Of a stretch of 36,915 nt of DNA, positions 1 through 9,157 are shown piece after piece. A model generated the notes under the pieces. The model was not told the origin of the DNA, searched no databases, and saw nothing but the letters and a program-made list of their open reading frames with translations. Made by a program: the position numbers and the translations under genes. The stretch lies in NCBI GenBank assembly GCA_012799935.1, contig JAAZKG010000036.1, forward strand, positions 1 through 36,915, written 5' to 3'. Source of the DNA: Erysipelotrichia bacterium. GTDB lineage: Bacteria > Bacillota_I > Bacilli_A > Erysipelotrichales > Erysipelotrichaceae. Positions within the stretch are counted from its first letter, which is position 1; the number at the start of each line of letters is the position of its first letter.

Positions 1-258
1 AGTCTTGGTAATTTCATTAATTCCCGCTACTGCGGACTCGAAAATAGCATGAGTGTTTGCCATACATGCTGCTCTCCAGAAAACATCCTCTGTTACCAAA
101 CTAGAATGACCTGAACCAAACAGATTAATTAAACCACCATTTTTAGTACAGTCTGCTAATAATCTTGCAGCTTCCATTATTTTTGGACCTTGAGTATCAT
201 ATGCTTTTTGAACAACACCTTGCATTATTTCAAAATACTCTTTCCAAGCTTCTTTCAT
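1..258 (-). CDS. SIS-domain sugar isomerase-like protein (partial, N-terminal 86 residues)
   Basis: An open frame runs from an ATG at 258 off the left edge of the window, so only the N-terminal 86 residues are visible. It is missing from the ORF track because it is incomplete. The translation begins MKEAWKEYFEIMQGV and contains LINLFGSGHSSLV, the phosphosugar-binding loop of SIS-domain proteins. The helical start and GSGHS loop most resemble the SIS proteins often found beside nagA (UPF0309 type), which bind amino-sugar phosphates. An AAGGAAGG ribosome binding site lies upstream, and the gene starts 18 bp after the EIIA-NanE gene, so it is probably the third gene of that operon. The likely role is binding or isomerising an amino-sugar phosphate. 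The exact reaction cannot be told from this fragment. Confidence 0.75.
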   Translation of the reverse strand, partial: MKEAWKEYFEIMQGVVQKAYDTQGPKIMEAARLLADCTKNGGLINLFGSGHSSLVTEDVFWRAACMANTHAIFESAVAGINEITKT

Positions 259-276
259 AAAAAACCTTCCTTTCTA

Positions 277-1455
277 TTATTTAGCGATTCCTGCATCTAT
301 TAGAATCGTCTTTACAATTTTCTTTGGCATTGTTATTGCTGTTCCAATAACAACTGCTGTTGCCCCCGCTTCAATAGCTTTTTTCATCTTTTCTCCATTA
401 TCGAATCTTCCTTCAGCAATAATATTTTCTACTCCGGCTGCCTTTAATTCACGAATGATTTCATAATCAGGCTCTGGAGTAGGTAAAGCACCAAATACGA
501 TTGGATTTTTCGAATATGGAGTATAACCAGACAAGGTAGTTCCTACCAAATCTGCTCCAGCATTCCAACAATTTATCCCTTCTTCAACAGTAGATATGTC
601 AGCAATAACGATTACATCAAACTGCTTTTTAATCTGGCGAATGAATTCTTCTACAGTCATGTCATCATATCTTTCGCGTTTAGTTCCATCAATTGCCACA
701 GCATCTGCTCCTAAATCAATCAATTCCTTTACCGTTTCTAGATTTGGTGTAATACGAAAATCTCCATCATATCCTTCTTTGTAAACTTTCTTTAAACCAA
801 TTAAAGGAGTATCTACTGTTTCTTTTACTTTTGGAATATTCAAATAGTTTGTACGGATAGCTGCTGCTCCTCCTGCAACACAACTTTTCGCCATTGCCGC
901 CATTACTTCAGGATATCCCATCTCTTCGTTTAAATCTGGCCCTGCATAGCAGGAAACTATTAATCCCTTATCAATTTTTCTTAAAAACTCTTCTCTTTTC
1001 ATTCTTTCTCCTTTCTTTATCCCGCATTCTTCATAACAAGATGCGTTTTTTAGTTTTTCAATATTGTCAATTTCCATTAGCTGTTCTGCCACACTTTGAA
1101 ACAATTTTAAATGCTGTAAATCATCAACTGCAGCAACAGCGATAATAATACGTACTGGATCATTGCTTGGGTGACCAAACCAAATATCCTTACATGATGT
1201 TACTATGGCAATGCTATTACGATTGACATTGCCATTTGGTCTAGCATGTGCCAAAGCAATTCCAGGAGTTACAACAATATATGGTCCTTCATTTTTTACC
1301 ATCTCTATCATATCTAAAGTATATTGGTGGTTAATATCGCCATTTTCTTCCAACAACTTTCCAGCTAGTAATAGTGCATTTTCCCAATTATCTAAAACTT
1401 GATTAAAGGCTGTAGTTTTTTTTGATGTATATTTTTCAATGCCCATAGTTACCAT
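277..1455 (-). CDS. nanE: PTS EIIA domain fused in frame to N-acetylmannosamine-6-phosphate 2-epimerase (NanE)
   Basis: One 392-codon frame carries two domains. Residues 1-150 are a fructose/mannitol-type EIIA domain with the phospho-acceptor loop GIALAHARP (His70). Residues 152-392 are a full-length NanE TIM barrel, with VSCYAGP near its start, the LIGLKKVY strand and the C-terminal phosphate-binding AVVIGTAI. NanE converts ManNAc-6-P to GlcNAc-6-P in the cytoplasm. The fusion is odd because NanE has its own start: an ATG at 1002 preceded by AAAGGAG at normal spacing, so free NanE is probably also made. The frame start (ATG 1455) overlaps the stop of the upstream regulator by 7 bp; a second ATG at 1446 is possible. 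The EIIA domain resembles the C-terminal EIIA domain of that regulator. The EIIB/EIIC partners are not in the window. Function is confident; whether the fused form accumulates is open. Confidence 0.9.
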   Translation of the reverse strand: MVTMGIEKYTSKKTTAFNQVLDNWENALLLAGKLLEENGDINHQYTLDMIEMVKNEGPYIVVTPGIALAHARPNGNVNRNSIAIVTSCKDIWFGHPSNDPVRIIIAVAAVDDLQHLKLFQSVAEQLMEIDNIEKLKNASCYEECGIKKGERMKREEFLRKIDKGLIVSCYAGPDLNEEMGYPEVMAAMAKSCVAGGAAAIRTNYLNIPKVKETVDTPLIGLKKVYKEGYDGDFRITPNLETVKELIDLGADAVAIDGTKRERYDDMTVEEFIRQIKKQFDVIVIADISTVEEGINCWNAGADLVGTTLSGYTPYSKNPIVFGALPTPEPDYEIIRELKAAGVENIIAEGRFDNGEKMKKAIEAGATAVVIGTAITMPKKIVKTILIDAGIAK

Positions 1456-3512
1456 TTCTCTCTTTCTAACATCTTAAATAAATCATATGAATCATTTATT
1501 GAACATAATTCATCTACAGTATATTTCTCTAGTAAATTTAGCAATCCCTGTAGCGCTTGAACATGACTACTATAGTCATTAGGTGCTAGACAAAATACAA
1601 TCTTTACTGGATCAAATAGAGGATGATTAAATATCACACCATCTTCAAATCTTGTAAGTGAAATTGCCAGTCTATTAACCCCACATCCTACTTCACTATG
1701 TACTAGTGCTACACCTTTTGAAAATACAACATATGGACCTGCTTCTTGAATTGATTGAATTACTGACTGCACAAACATTTCATTAACATCATTGTTTTTC
1801 AATAATATCTGACAAGATGCTTTCACTGCTTCTCTCCAATTTTCAGCTTTGTTATAAAATGAAATATAACTTGGAGTTAATAATTGATATAATTTTAATC
1901 TTGGTTGTTCAAATTGATTAAGTGATGACTCTAAATTTTCTTGTAGATGTTGGACATCTCTAGCTGTTTCATTATTTAAAAATTCAGAATACATCAAATC
2001 AAAATCTTCTTTAGTTGTATGTTGCTCACTATAATTCAGCAACATTTTATTAATTTCTACATAATCTTTTTCTGTTAATAATGGATTAACAATTACATAA
2101 GGAATGTCGATATCTCCAAGATAAATGCTTGAAATTATAAAATCTAATTCCATTTTTCTTAAAATCTCAAAATCAACTTTTGGAAGGACTGCAACTATAG
2201 AAATATTGCTAAATCTTGTTAATATAGACTCTCTCAATAACCTTGCTGTAGCAGCGCCATTGAGACAAACGATAGCAACTTTTGCTGGTGGCAACATTCT
2301 GATTCTTCTTTCTAAAGAAGAACAAAAATGTAATACTAAATAACCAATCTCACTATCTGTAATTCCTTTTAGAAGAGAACTTTTATTTTCTTTGATTGTT
2401 TCTTTTAAATGGTTGAAACAAGTGAGATATTTTTCCTTAATTTCTTTTAAATCTGGATTGGCTATATCAATGTTATGTTGGATTTTAAAGAAAGTGTGTC
2501 CTAAATGGGCTTGTAAAGCAACATAAAGTTCCTTGTCACTAGTAAAATCTACATTCATTCTTTTACTCATGTCCTGAACAATTTCATCAATTAAAATTTG
2601 CATTTGCATCCAGTCTGTCTTTAAATATCTTTCTGGAACAATATATTGAATTCCTTCTAAATACATGGTTATCATGCAAACCTCTTTAACTGGTACTGAA
2701 ATAGAAAACTTATCTTCAATTTGTGCAGCAATATTTAAAGCTATGGCATAATTACGATTTTGTGGTTGATTGTCATATGTTTTAGGATAATCTTCAATAA
2801 CATTACCCATAGACATTCTTTTTATCATTGTAACCAGATACATAAGTAACATTAGTTTTGATTCATAAGTTAGCTCTTTATTAATTTCATCTTCTTCAAC
2901 CAAATGAATTATTTCTAATAACTTTTCTAAATACAAATCACAATACATTTCATATACAATTTTTCCTAAAGGTAGAAAATCAGTATATTGTTTACTTTCT
3001 AATCTGATATTTCTCATCAGTAGATTGACACAGAGGTTGCGAATATCTCTTTCATTGCCATTAATACGATATCCCTTTGATGTTTTGGCATCTAATTCCA
3101 AATTTAAAGGAAATAGTTTTGTTTTCAATTTTGAAATATCACTGTCTGCTGTTCGCTTAGAAATATTCAATTTATCTGCAAATGAAGAAGAAGTAATGTA
3201 GTCATTTGTAGCTATCAAAAGTAAAGCTATTGCTTCTTGTCTTTCTTCAGTAGTCATCTTGTAATCATAAGGGTCAATGTCAGCAATCAGTTCTTTTAAC
3301 TGGTGTTTTTGTTGTTCACTTAATTTCAAGGTATAAACACCATTTTTGAAAGTAACTTTTGGCAAGTGATTTTCAATAAGAAAATCATTTATTTTCGCTT
3401 CTCTGTAACGAATTTGTCTTGCTGTAAGTTTTTGCTGGGTGATGAAATCGTCAATTTTTACAGTCTTGTTTTTGACTAACAATTGCAAAAACTGCATAAG
3501 TTTACTATCCAT
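1449..3512 (-). CDS. PRD-containing transcriptional regulator with EIIB- and EIIA-like domains (BglG/MtlR/LicR type)
   Basis: This is a 687-residue PTS-controlled regulator. N-terminal helix-turn-helix regions (including SSFADKLNISKRTADSDISK near residue 115) are followed by two PRD domains (about 185-295 and 300-410). An EIIB-like domain follows with its Cys in VCLNGAATA (about 416), then a C-terminal EIIA domain with GVALVHSE (His about 605). All phospho-acceptor positions I could check are present, so activity should respond to PTS phosphorylation. The ORF track starts at TTG 3518, only 2 nt from the AAGGAG; ATG 3512 has 8-nt spacing and is preferred. The gene overlaps the EIIA-NanE gene by 7 bp and probably controls this operon. 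Its EIIA domain is paralogous to the one fused to NanE. The sugar sensed is inferred from NanE to be an N-acetyl-hexosamine. Confidence 0.9.
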   Translation of the reverse strand: MDSKLMQFLQLLVKNKTVKIDDFITQQKLTARQIRYREAKINDFLIENHLPKVTFKNGVYTLKLSEQQKHQLKELIADIDPYDYKMTTEERQEAIALLLIATNDYITSSSFADKLNISKRTADSDISKLKTKLFPLNLELDAKTSKGYRINGNERDIRNLCVNLLMRNIRLESKQYTDFLPLGKIVYEMYCDLYLEKLLEIIHLVEEDEINKELTYESKLMLLMYLVTMIKRMSMGNVIEDYPKTYDNQPQNRNYAIALNIAAQIEDKFSISVPVKEVCMITMYLEGIQYIVPERYLKTDWMQMQILIDEIVQDMSKRMNVDFTSDKELYVALQAHLGHTFFKIQHNIDIANPDLKEIKEKYLTCFNHLKETIKENKSSLLKGITDSEIGYLVLHFCSSLERRIRMLPPAKVAIVCLNGAATARLLRESILTRFSNISIVAVLPKVDFEILRKMELDFIISSIYLGDIDIPYVIVNPLLTEKDYVEINKMLLNYSEQHTTKEDFDLMYSEFLNNETARDVQHLQENLESSLNQFEQPRLKLYQLLTPSYISFYNKAENWREAVKASCQILLKNNDVNEMFVQSVIQSIQEAGPYVVFSKGVALVHSEVGCGVNRLAISLTRFEDGVIFNHPLFDPVKIVFCLAPNDYSSHVQALQGLLNLLEKYTVDELCSINDSYDLFKMLEREKW

Positions 3513-3792
3513 CTTCAATTCTCCTTATTAAGAAAACTTTTTAACTTTTCCATAACTTCCTACTTTGTTTTATATCTAATAATTATCTAAAATATTTTCT
3601 GATTCACATTCACTATCAAAAATTACTAATATTTTTAGTACTATCAAAATTATTGTTTATGAATGCGATACTGCCGGGATACTTACTTTTACTAAATAAA
3701 GTAAATAGCCACAATTAATTTAGCCATTAAACTAAATTTAATATGATTGCTTTAAAAAAATTATAATAAAACAATAATATGCTACTAATTTC

Positions 3793-3821
3793 ATTATATC
3801 TTAGGGATATTAAAGTATAAA
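3793..3821 (-). promoter_or_regulatory. Candidate promoter for the PRD regulator-NanE operon
   Basis: On the minus strand TTTATA (3821-3816) lies 17 bp from a perfect TATAAT (3798-3793). It is the best promoter match in the 3513-3922 gap and would give a leader of about 270 nt. That leader has short stems (for example AATTTAG/CTAAATT) but no motif I can name. Confidence 0.45.
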
Positions 3822-3916
3822 GTGAAACTTTTTTCCGCCATTTTTGACAAAAGTTGCACTATTGAAACAAATATTTATTACATCTGAACTTATTTATTTT
3901 TTAGTCGCAATACAAC

Positions 3917-3950
3917 TAAAAAAGAACTTATCTTTTTTTCGATAAGTTCT
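3917..3950 (-). terminator. Rho-independent terminator of nifJ
   Basis: A 10-bp perfect stem (agaacttatc at 3923-3932 with gataagttct at 3941-3950) has an 8-nt loop and is followed on the minus strand by U6. It lies about 20 bp past the nifJ stop codon. The rest of the 3513-3970 gap holds only the candidate promoter listed separately. Confidence 0.85.
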
Positions 3951-3970
3951 CTTTCTTTAAACATAAATTA

Positions 3971-6900
3971 TTAGTCTTCTAATCTTGCTAATAAGTTATT
4001 GAAACGCTTTTCAGCATCTGATCTTGCTTTAGCATATAGTGCTTCAGCATTATCAGGATTAACTCTGACTAAGTTATTAAATCTTGCTTGTTCCATTAAG
4101 AAGTCATGGAATTTATCAAAGTTAGGATTCTTATAATCTAAGGTTAATGGTTTTTCATTGCGAGGGTCAAATCTATAAATATTGACATATCCGCATTCGA
4201 CAGCTGCTTTCTGCATTTCTTGATGCCTTACTAAGCCCTTTTTAATTCCGTGTAATTCACATGGAGAATACGCAATGATTAGAGATGGCCCATTATAGCT
4301 TTCTGCTTCTTTTAAAGCTTTGATAGCTTGAATTCTATTAGCACCCATACAAATTGAAGCAACATATACGTGACCATAACTCATAGCAATTTGACCTAGG
4401 TCTTTCTTAGCAACGGCTTTACCACCGGCAGCAAATTGGGCAATAGATGCAGCTTGAGAAGATTTAGAAGATTGTCCACCAGTATTTGAATATACTTCAG
4501 TATCTAATACTAAGATATTTACATTCAAGTCATTTGCGATAACATGATCCAATCCACCATAACCGATATCATAAGCCCAGCCATCACCACCAACAATCCA
4601 AATAGATGCAGATACTAAATCTCTAGCTTCCTTAGCTAATTTATGAACATTTTTATTAGCTGATTTAGCTGCTAACTCTTCAATTTGAGGAGCCAAACGT
4701 TTTTCTTCAGCTCTATTACCATTATTAGCTAAATAATCTTCAAATAATACTTTTAATTCTGGCTCTACTGTGTTAAGATTATCTTCCATAATTTTTAACA
4801 ATATTGCTCTCTTGTAGTTTCTAGCTAATGCCATACCATAACCAAATTCAGCATTATCTTCAAATAATGAGTTAGCCCAAGCAACACCATTTCCATCTTC
4901 ATCTGTAACAAATGGAGTTGAAGGAGTTGAACCACTATAAATTGAAGTACAACCTGTTGCGTTAGCAACCATCATATCTGGGCCAAATAATTGTGAAACT
5001 AATCTATAGTAAGGTGTTTCACCACAACCTGGACATGAACCAGGAACTTCCATATAAGGTTTTAAAAATTGAGTTCCTTTAGGAGTATCATCAACTAATT
5101 GCTTCTTATATTCAGTATCTTTATATAAGTAGTTAGCTAATGGTGCTTCTTTTAACATTGAATGGACATCAACCATTTCTAATGCTGCTCTTGGACATTC
5201 TTTAACACATAATCCACAACCTACACAGTTATCTGGAGAAACTTGAACTCTATATTTCAATCCTTTTGCCTTACCAACAGCATCAATAGTAGCAAATTCA
5301 AATGGTGCATTTGCAACTTCTTCTTCTGTTAAAGCAAAAATTCTGATTGTTGCATGTGGACATACAAATGAACAGAATCCACATTGGATACAATTTTCTG
5401 GAATCCATTTTGGTACAAATGAAGCAATGTTTCTATGTTCAAAATAAGCAACATTGTTTCTCATTGTTCCATCTAACACTCCAAATTTAGTGAAAGCACT
5501 AACTGGCATATTGTAACCGTTTAATGAGTTATATCCATAGACATGTTCATCCATGTAAGCATCACCAGTTTTAGGTTTTTCAAAATGAGGATCTAAATCA
5601 GCCCATTCTGGTTTGACTTTTATTTCAACTAAACCATCTTTACCAGCATCAATTGCTTTGTAGTTCATATTAACTACTTCATCACCTTTTCTACCATATG
5701 ATCTCTTAGCAGCTTCCTTCATTAGAACTAAAGCTTTATCATAAGGCATAATCTGCTCGTTTAAAGCAAAGAAAGCAGATTGTAAAGTGGTATTGGTTCT
5801 TCTTCCCATACCAATTTCAGCACAAATCTTTGTTGCATTGATGATATAGAATTTAGCATTTTTCTTTGCTAATTGAACTTTCATTCTATTAGGCAAATAT
5901 TCTTCAATCTTATCAGGGTCAATAGTGGTATTTAATAAGAAAGTACCATCTTGTGCTAAATCTTTTAAGATATCATATTTAGTAACATATGAGTCTAATG
6001 AACAAGAGATAAAATCAGCATTATTTACATAGTAAGTTGATTGAATTGGATCTGGTCCAAATCTCAAGTGGCTTCTTGTAACCCCACCTGCTTTTCTTGA
6101 GTCATATTGGAAATATGCTTGAGCATATAAATCAGTATTATCACCGATAATTTTAACTGAGTTTTTGTTAGCTCCAACTGTACCATCTGAACCTAAGCCC
6201 CAGAATAAGCAAGAAGTGTAAGTTCCTCTAATTGTAAAGTTAGGATCAACTTCTAATGATAAATGAGTAACATCATCAACGATACCAATTGTAAACTCTT
6301 CCTTTGGATTTTCTTTTGCCAGTTCATCATAAACCGCTTTAATTTGGTTTGGAGCGGTATCTTTAGATGCGATACCATATCTTCCACCGATAATTTCGAT
6401 GTCTTTATCTTTTAATACACTTAATACATCCAAGTATAAAGGTTCACGTGAACCGATTTCTTTAGTTCTATCTAAAACAGCAATCTTTTTAGTTGTTTTT
6501 GGTAAAACATTTAATAAATATTTAGTACTGAAAGGACGATATAAGTGGACATTAATAACACCAACCTTTTCTCCCTTTGCTACTAAAACATCAATAACTT
6601 CTTCAATAGTTTCAACTACTGAACCCATAGCCACGATAACTCTTTCAGCATCAGGTGCACCATAGTAAGTGAAAGGTTTGTAGTCTCTGCCTGTCTTTTT
6701 AGAAATTTCTTCCATGTATTCGTTAACAATATCTTCTACTGCAGCGAAATGTAAGTTTTGAGCTTCTCTACCTTGGAAAACAACATCATCATTTTCAGCT
6801 CCACCTCTGGTAACAGCGTTTCCATGTGGATTTAAAGCATTCTTTCTAAATTTTTCTAAAGCTTCTTTGTCAACTAAACTCTTTAAGTAGTCATAGTCTA

Positions 6901-7456
6901 AAGGTTCAACTTTTTGTACTTCATGAGATGTTCTAAATCCATCAAAGAAATGAACAAATGGAACTGAAGCTTTAATCGCTGCTAAGTGAGCTACTGAACC
7001 TAAGTCAAGAGCTTGTTGAACTGAACTTGATGCCAACATTGCACAACCAGTTTGTCTTGCAGCATAAATATCTTGGTGATCACCAAAAATTGATAGTGAA
7101 CGGGTAGCAATTGTTCTCGCTGCTACATGTACTACTGCTGGCAATAATTCTCCAGCCCATTTGTACATGTTTGGAATCATCAATAATAAACCTTGAGAAG
7201 CAGTAAACGTTGTTGCTAAAGCTCCTCCCTGTAGTGTTCCATGCACAGCACCAGCAGCGCCAGCTTCTGACTGCATTTCAGCAACTTTTACAACACTACC
7301 AAACATATTTTTACGATCTTGTGTCGCCCATTGGTCAATTACTTCTGCCATCGTACTTGACGGAGTAATTGGGTAAATTGCAGCAACTTCTGTAAATGCA
7401 TATGCAGCATAAGCAGCAGCTGTATTACCATCCATCGACATAAATGTTTTTGCCAT
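3971..7456 (-). CDS. nifJ: Pyruvate:ferredoxin (flavodoxin) oxidoreductase, single-chain
   Basis: This 1161-residue protein is a complete homodimer-type PFOR, which converts pyruvate plus CoA to acetyl-CoA and CO2 and passes electrons to ferredoxin. The N-terminal pyruvate-binding domain (AAYAAYAFTEVAAIYPITPSS) and gamma-type domain are followed by two [4Fe-4S] motifs, CIQCGFCSFVCP and CVGCGLCVKECP. Next come the proximal-cluster cysteines (CPGCGETPYY) and the thiamine-diphosphate domain, with GDGWAYDIGYGG and the TEVYSNTGGQ segment. The length is typical of the family. The start is fixed by an AGGAGGC 6 nt upstream. The gene stands alone between its own promoter and terminator. It marks an anaerobic fermentative metabolism and is the best-defined housekeeping gene here. 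Confidence 0.98.
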   Translation of the reverse strand: MAKTFMSMDGNTAAAYAAYAFTEVAAIYPITPSSTMAEVIDQWATQDRKNMFGSVVKVAEMQSEAGAAGAVHGTLQGGALATTFTASQGLLLMIPNMYKWAGELLPAVVHVAARTIATRSLSIFGDHQDIYAARQTGCAMLASSSVQQALDLGSVAHLAAIKASVPFVHFFDGFRTSHEVQKVEPLDYDYLKSLVDKEALEKFRKNALNPHGNAVTRGGAENDDVVFQGREAQNLHFAAVEDIVNEYMEEISKKTGRDYKPFTYYGAPDAERVIVAMGSVVETIEEVIDVLVAKGEKVGVINVHLYRPFSTKYLLNVLPKTTKKIAVLDRTKEIGSREPLYLDVLSVLKDKDIEIIGGRYGIASKDTAPNQIKAVYDELAKENPKEEFTIGIVDDVTHLSLEVDPNFTIRGTYTSCLFWGLGSDGTVGANKNSVKIIGDNTDLYAQAYFQYDSRKAGGVTRSHLRFGPDPIQSTYYVNNADFISCSLDSYVTKYDILKDLAQDGTFLLNTTIDPDKIEEYLPNRMKVQLAKKNAKFYIINATKICAEIGMGRRTNTTLQSAFFALNEQIMPYDKALVLMKEAAKRSYGRKGDEVVNMNYKAIDAGKDGLVEIKVKPEWADLDPHFEKPKTGDAYMDEHVYGYNSLNGYNMPVSAFTKFGVLDGTMRNNVAYFEHRNIASFVPKWIPENCIQCGFCSFVCPHATIRIFALTEEEVANAPFEFATIDAVGKAKGLKYRVQVSPDNCVGCGLCVKECPRAALEMVDVHSMLKEAPLANYLYKDTEYKKQLVDDTPKGTQFLKPYMEVPGSCPGCGETPYYRLVSQLFGPDMMVANATGCTSIYSGSTPSTPFVTDEDGNGVAWANSLFEDNAEFGYGMALARNYKRAILLKIMEDNLNTVEPELKVLFEDYLANNGNRAEEKRLAPQIEELAAKSANKNVHKLAKEARDLVSASIWIVGGDGWAYDIGYGGLDHVIANDLNVNILVLDTEVYSNTGGQSSKSSQAASIAQFAAGGKAVAKKDLGQIAMSYGHVYVASICMGANRIQAIKALKEAESYNGPSLIIAYSPCELHGIKKGLVRHQEMQKAAVECGYVNIYRFDPRNEKPLTLDYKNPNFDKFHDFLMEQARFNNLVRVNPDNAEALYAKARSDAEKRFNNLLARLED

Positions 7457-7492
7457 CTATAAGCCTCCTATTTTCTTTTATATTGCGTCTTT

Positions 7493-7521
7493 ATTATAGA
7501 CCAAAACTGCTTTTCTCTCAA
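7493..7521 (-). promoter_or_regulatory. Strong sigma-A type promoter of nifJ
   Basis: On the minus strand TTGAGA (7521-7516) is separated by exactly 17 bp from a perfect TATAAT (7498-7493). The implied start of transcription gives a leader of about 30 nt ending in AGGAGGC and the nifJ ATG. It is among the best consensus promoters in the window. Confidence 0.8.
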
Positions 7522-7532
7522 TACATAAAGTT

Positions 7533-7584
7533 AAAACACCTTGCAAGTGATGGTATCTACCATCCACTTTAAGAAGGTGTCTTT
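7533..7584 (-). terminator. Long imperfect hairpin between the rhomboid gene and nifJ, probable terminator
   Basis: An outer stem ACACCTT/AAGGTGT encloses an inner stem AAGTG-ATGGTA/TACCAT-C-CACTT. Minus-strand transcripts from the rhomboid gene would end in GGTGTTTTAACTTT. The plus-strand side is also U-rich (cttttaattttta), so it could work in both directions. It sits just upstream of the nifJ promoter, which fits a terminator that insulates nifJ. Confidence 0.65.
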
Positions 7585-7616
7585 TAATTTTTATTCTATA
7601 TAATTCTATACATTTT

Positions 7617-8192
7617 CTATACTTTCTTATTTTTGTCTGAAACTAAGCCAAAGATAGAACCACATATTCCCCCCACAATATGAGTAAATTGCGAAATACT
7701 GTCGGTAATCATAATCGCATTATATATTTCAGCACCTAAGTAGATAACTATCACTAGTACTAAAGTCAAAGGAAGTTTACCTTTCTCAACAGATGTCACT
7801 GAAGACAGTACAATTAACATGAATACAATTCCCGAAGCTCCACATAGTGCTATATTAGAAAAAAACAAATTATTTAAAATTCCCGCAATTAAAGCAGTAG
7901 TTAAAACCATAACTAATAGTTTTTCAGAACCATATTTTTCTTCTACCATTGGACCTAGTAAAAGAATATAACTCATATTGCCAAGAAAGTGTTCCCAACC
8001 TAAATGGCCAAAAATATGAGTAATTAATCTAACATACATCATTGGGTTTAATAAGCTGTCTTTATATGTCATCGCTACAAATGATAAAAAGCCATCTCCT
8101 ATAAGATAGTATAAAATTAATACTATTAAACTAATTAATGAAAATGTTAATGTTACTGGAGCATTGTACTCAATTTTTTTAAATATCGACAT
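7617..8192 (-). CDS. Rhomboid-family intramembrane serine protease
   Basis: This is a 191-residue membrane protein with about six hydrophobic segments. It has the rhomboid hallmarks: HLGWEHFLGNMSY (HxxxN region, about 63-75), the catalytic serine in CGASG (Ser120), and the catalytic histidine in HIVGG (His171). These two residues form the Ser-His dyad that cleaves substrate transmembrane helices in the bilayer. The length fits a minimal bacterial rhomboid with no extra cytoplasmic domain. GGAAGGG precedes the ATG. It lies 52 bp downstream of the small membrane-anchored protein gene and probably shares its transcript. The substrate cannot be told from the sequence. Confidence 0.92.
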   Translation of the reverse strand: MSIFKKIEYNAPVTLTFSLISLIVLILYYLIGDGFLSFVAMTYKDSLLNPMMYVRLITHIFGHLGWEHFLGNMSYILLLGPMVEEKYGSEKLLVMVLTTALIAGILNNLFFSNIALCGASGIVFMLIVLSSVTSVEKGKLPLTLVLVIVIYLGAEIYNAIMITDSISQFTHIVGGICGSIFGLVSDKNKKV

Positions 8193-8244
8193 AATATACC
8201 CTTCCTTTTTTTCAATTATACATTAACAAACAATAAAAAACTAA

Positions 8245-8898
8245 CTACCTTGTTAATTGTCCAAACAAAACAATAAATTCCTCACCCTTTATCTCAACCA
8301 ACTTAAATCTAAGTCCTCCATACTGAATAACTGTATTCAATTCAATTTTTCCTTTTTCTTTTATCCAAAAATCATACATCGTTAAGTTTTCATCATCTGA
8401 ATAATTCATAGATACACATTCAAAAGCTTCTTTTAGTTTATCATTGGAACAAATAGCATACCAGTTAGCATCAGATACTATTTTTTTAGGCAATGATTCC
8501 TTTTCTATCTCTAATACTACAGACATCTGATAAACTTCTTCTAACTGATATTTTATATACAGTTCCATTATAAAATTAGCCAACTTTCCAAATGGATCAA
8601 TTATCTGCCAATTATCGTTTTTTCCTAAAAAACCATAAGCATTAAAATAGTAATATTGTTTATTTGTAAGTTTTTTACGAAAGATTCTTGAACCATTCAT
8701 AACTGTTACATCATTTCCATCCGTTAATTCTTCTTTAGCTTCCAAAGCAATTAAAATATCTAACTTGATACTGTCAAAAACCGACATTGTTATTACCTGC
8801 TTATTATAACCAATTATTTCATAACGATTTAAAAAGATGAACCCAACTAACAAACCTACTACCAAAATTGGTAAAACTAGTCTTTTTATTATTTTCAT
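8245..8898 (-). CDS. Hypothetical membrane-anchored protein
   Basis: I do not recognise the family. The 217-residue product starts with MKIIKR and one hydrophobic helix (LVLPILVVGLLVGFIFL, about residues 7-23). The remaining ~190 residues are polar and mixed alpha/beta, so it is probably anchored by its N-terminus with the bulk outside the cell. There is no lipobox or LPxTG motif. The start is supported by GAGAGGAAG upstream. A TATAAT at 8929-8924 on the minus strand, 25 bp before the ATG, is a plausible -10 element. It is the first gene of a two-gene unit with the rhomboid protease, which raises the untested possibility that it is a rhomboid substrate or partner. Directly beyond it lies the first rmuC 5'-end repeat. 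Confidence 0.7.
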   Translation of the reverse strand: MKIIKRLVLPILVVGLLVGFIFLNRYEIIGYNKQVITMSVFDSIKLDILIALEAKEELTDGNDVTVMNGSRIFRKKLTNKQYYYFNAYGFLGKNDNWQIIDPFGKLANFIMELYIKYQLEEVYQMSVVLEIEKESLPKKIVSDANWYAICSNDKLKEAFECVSMNYSDDENLTMYDFWIKEKGKIELNTVIQYGGLRFKLVEIKGEEFIVLFGQLTR

Positions 8899-9001
8899 TT
8901 TAGCTACTTCCTCTCTTAACTTGATTATACTATATATAACTGTATATCTAGTATTTTATTAAGATTATTTTATCAAAAAATCTTAAACATTCTCTATTTT
9001 T

Positions 9002-9157
9002 CATCATTTAGTTTATAATTAAATACAAGGAGTGATAAAAATGCCATTTTCGTTAGATATAAATCAAATACTTCTAATCACTATCAGCGTATTACTGTTA
9101 TTAATCGTTATTTTATTAATTGTCAATAATAGTAAAATAAATAAGCAGGAAAAAATT
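9002..9157 (+). repeat. Copy 1 of the rmuC 5'-end repeat (promoter, RBS and about 38 codons)
   Basis: This ~155-bp segment is almost identical to 22609-22763, the start of rmuC. Shared elements include tttataattaaatac (a -10 element), AAGGAGTGATAAAA before the ATG, and the codons for MPFSLDINQILLI. It is in the same orientation as copies 2 and 3. The flank upstream of copy 1 differs from that of copies 2 and 3, although attctct occurs before both copies 1 and 2. It is a duplication; the direction and mechanism are inferred. Confidence 0.95.

Noticed and set aside
3513-3518. TTG start at 3518 for the PRD regulator as given in the ORF track
   Set aside because: AAGGAG would be only 2 nt from TTG; ATG 3512 has 8-nt spacing.
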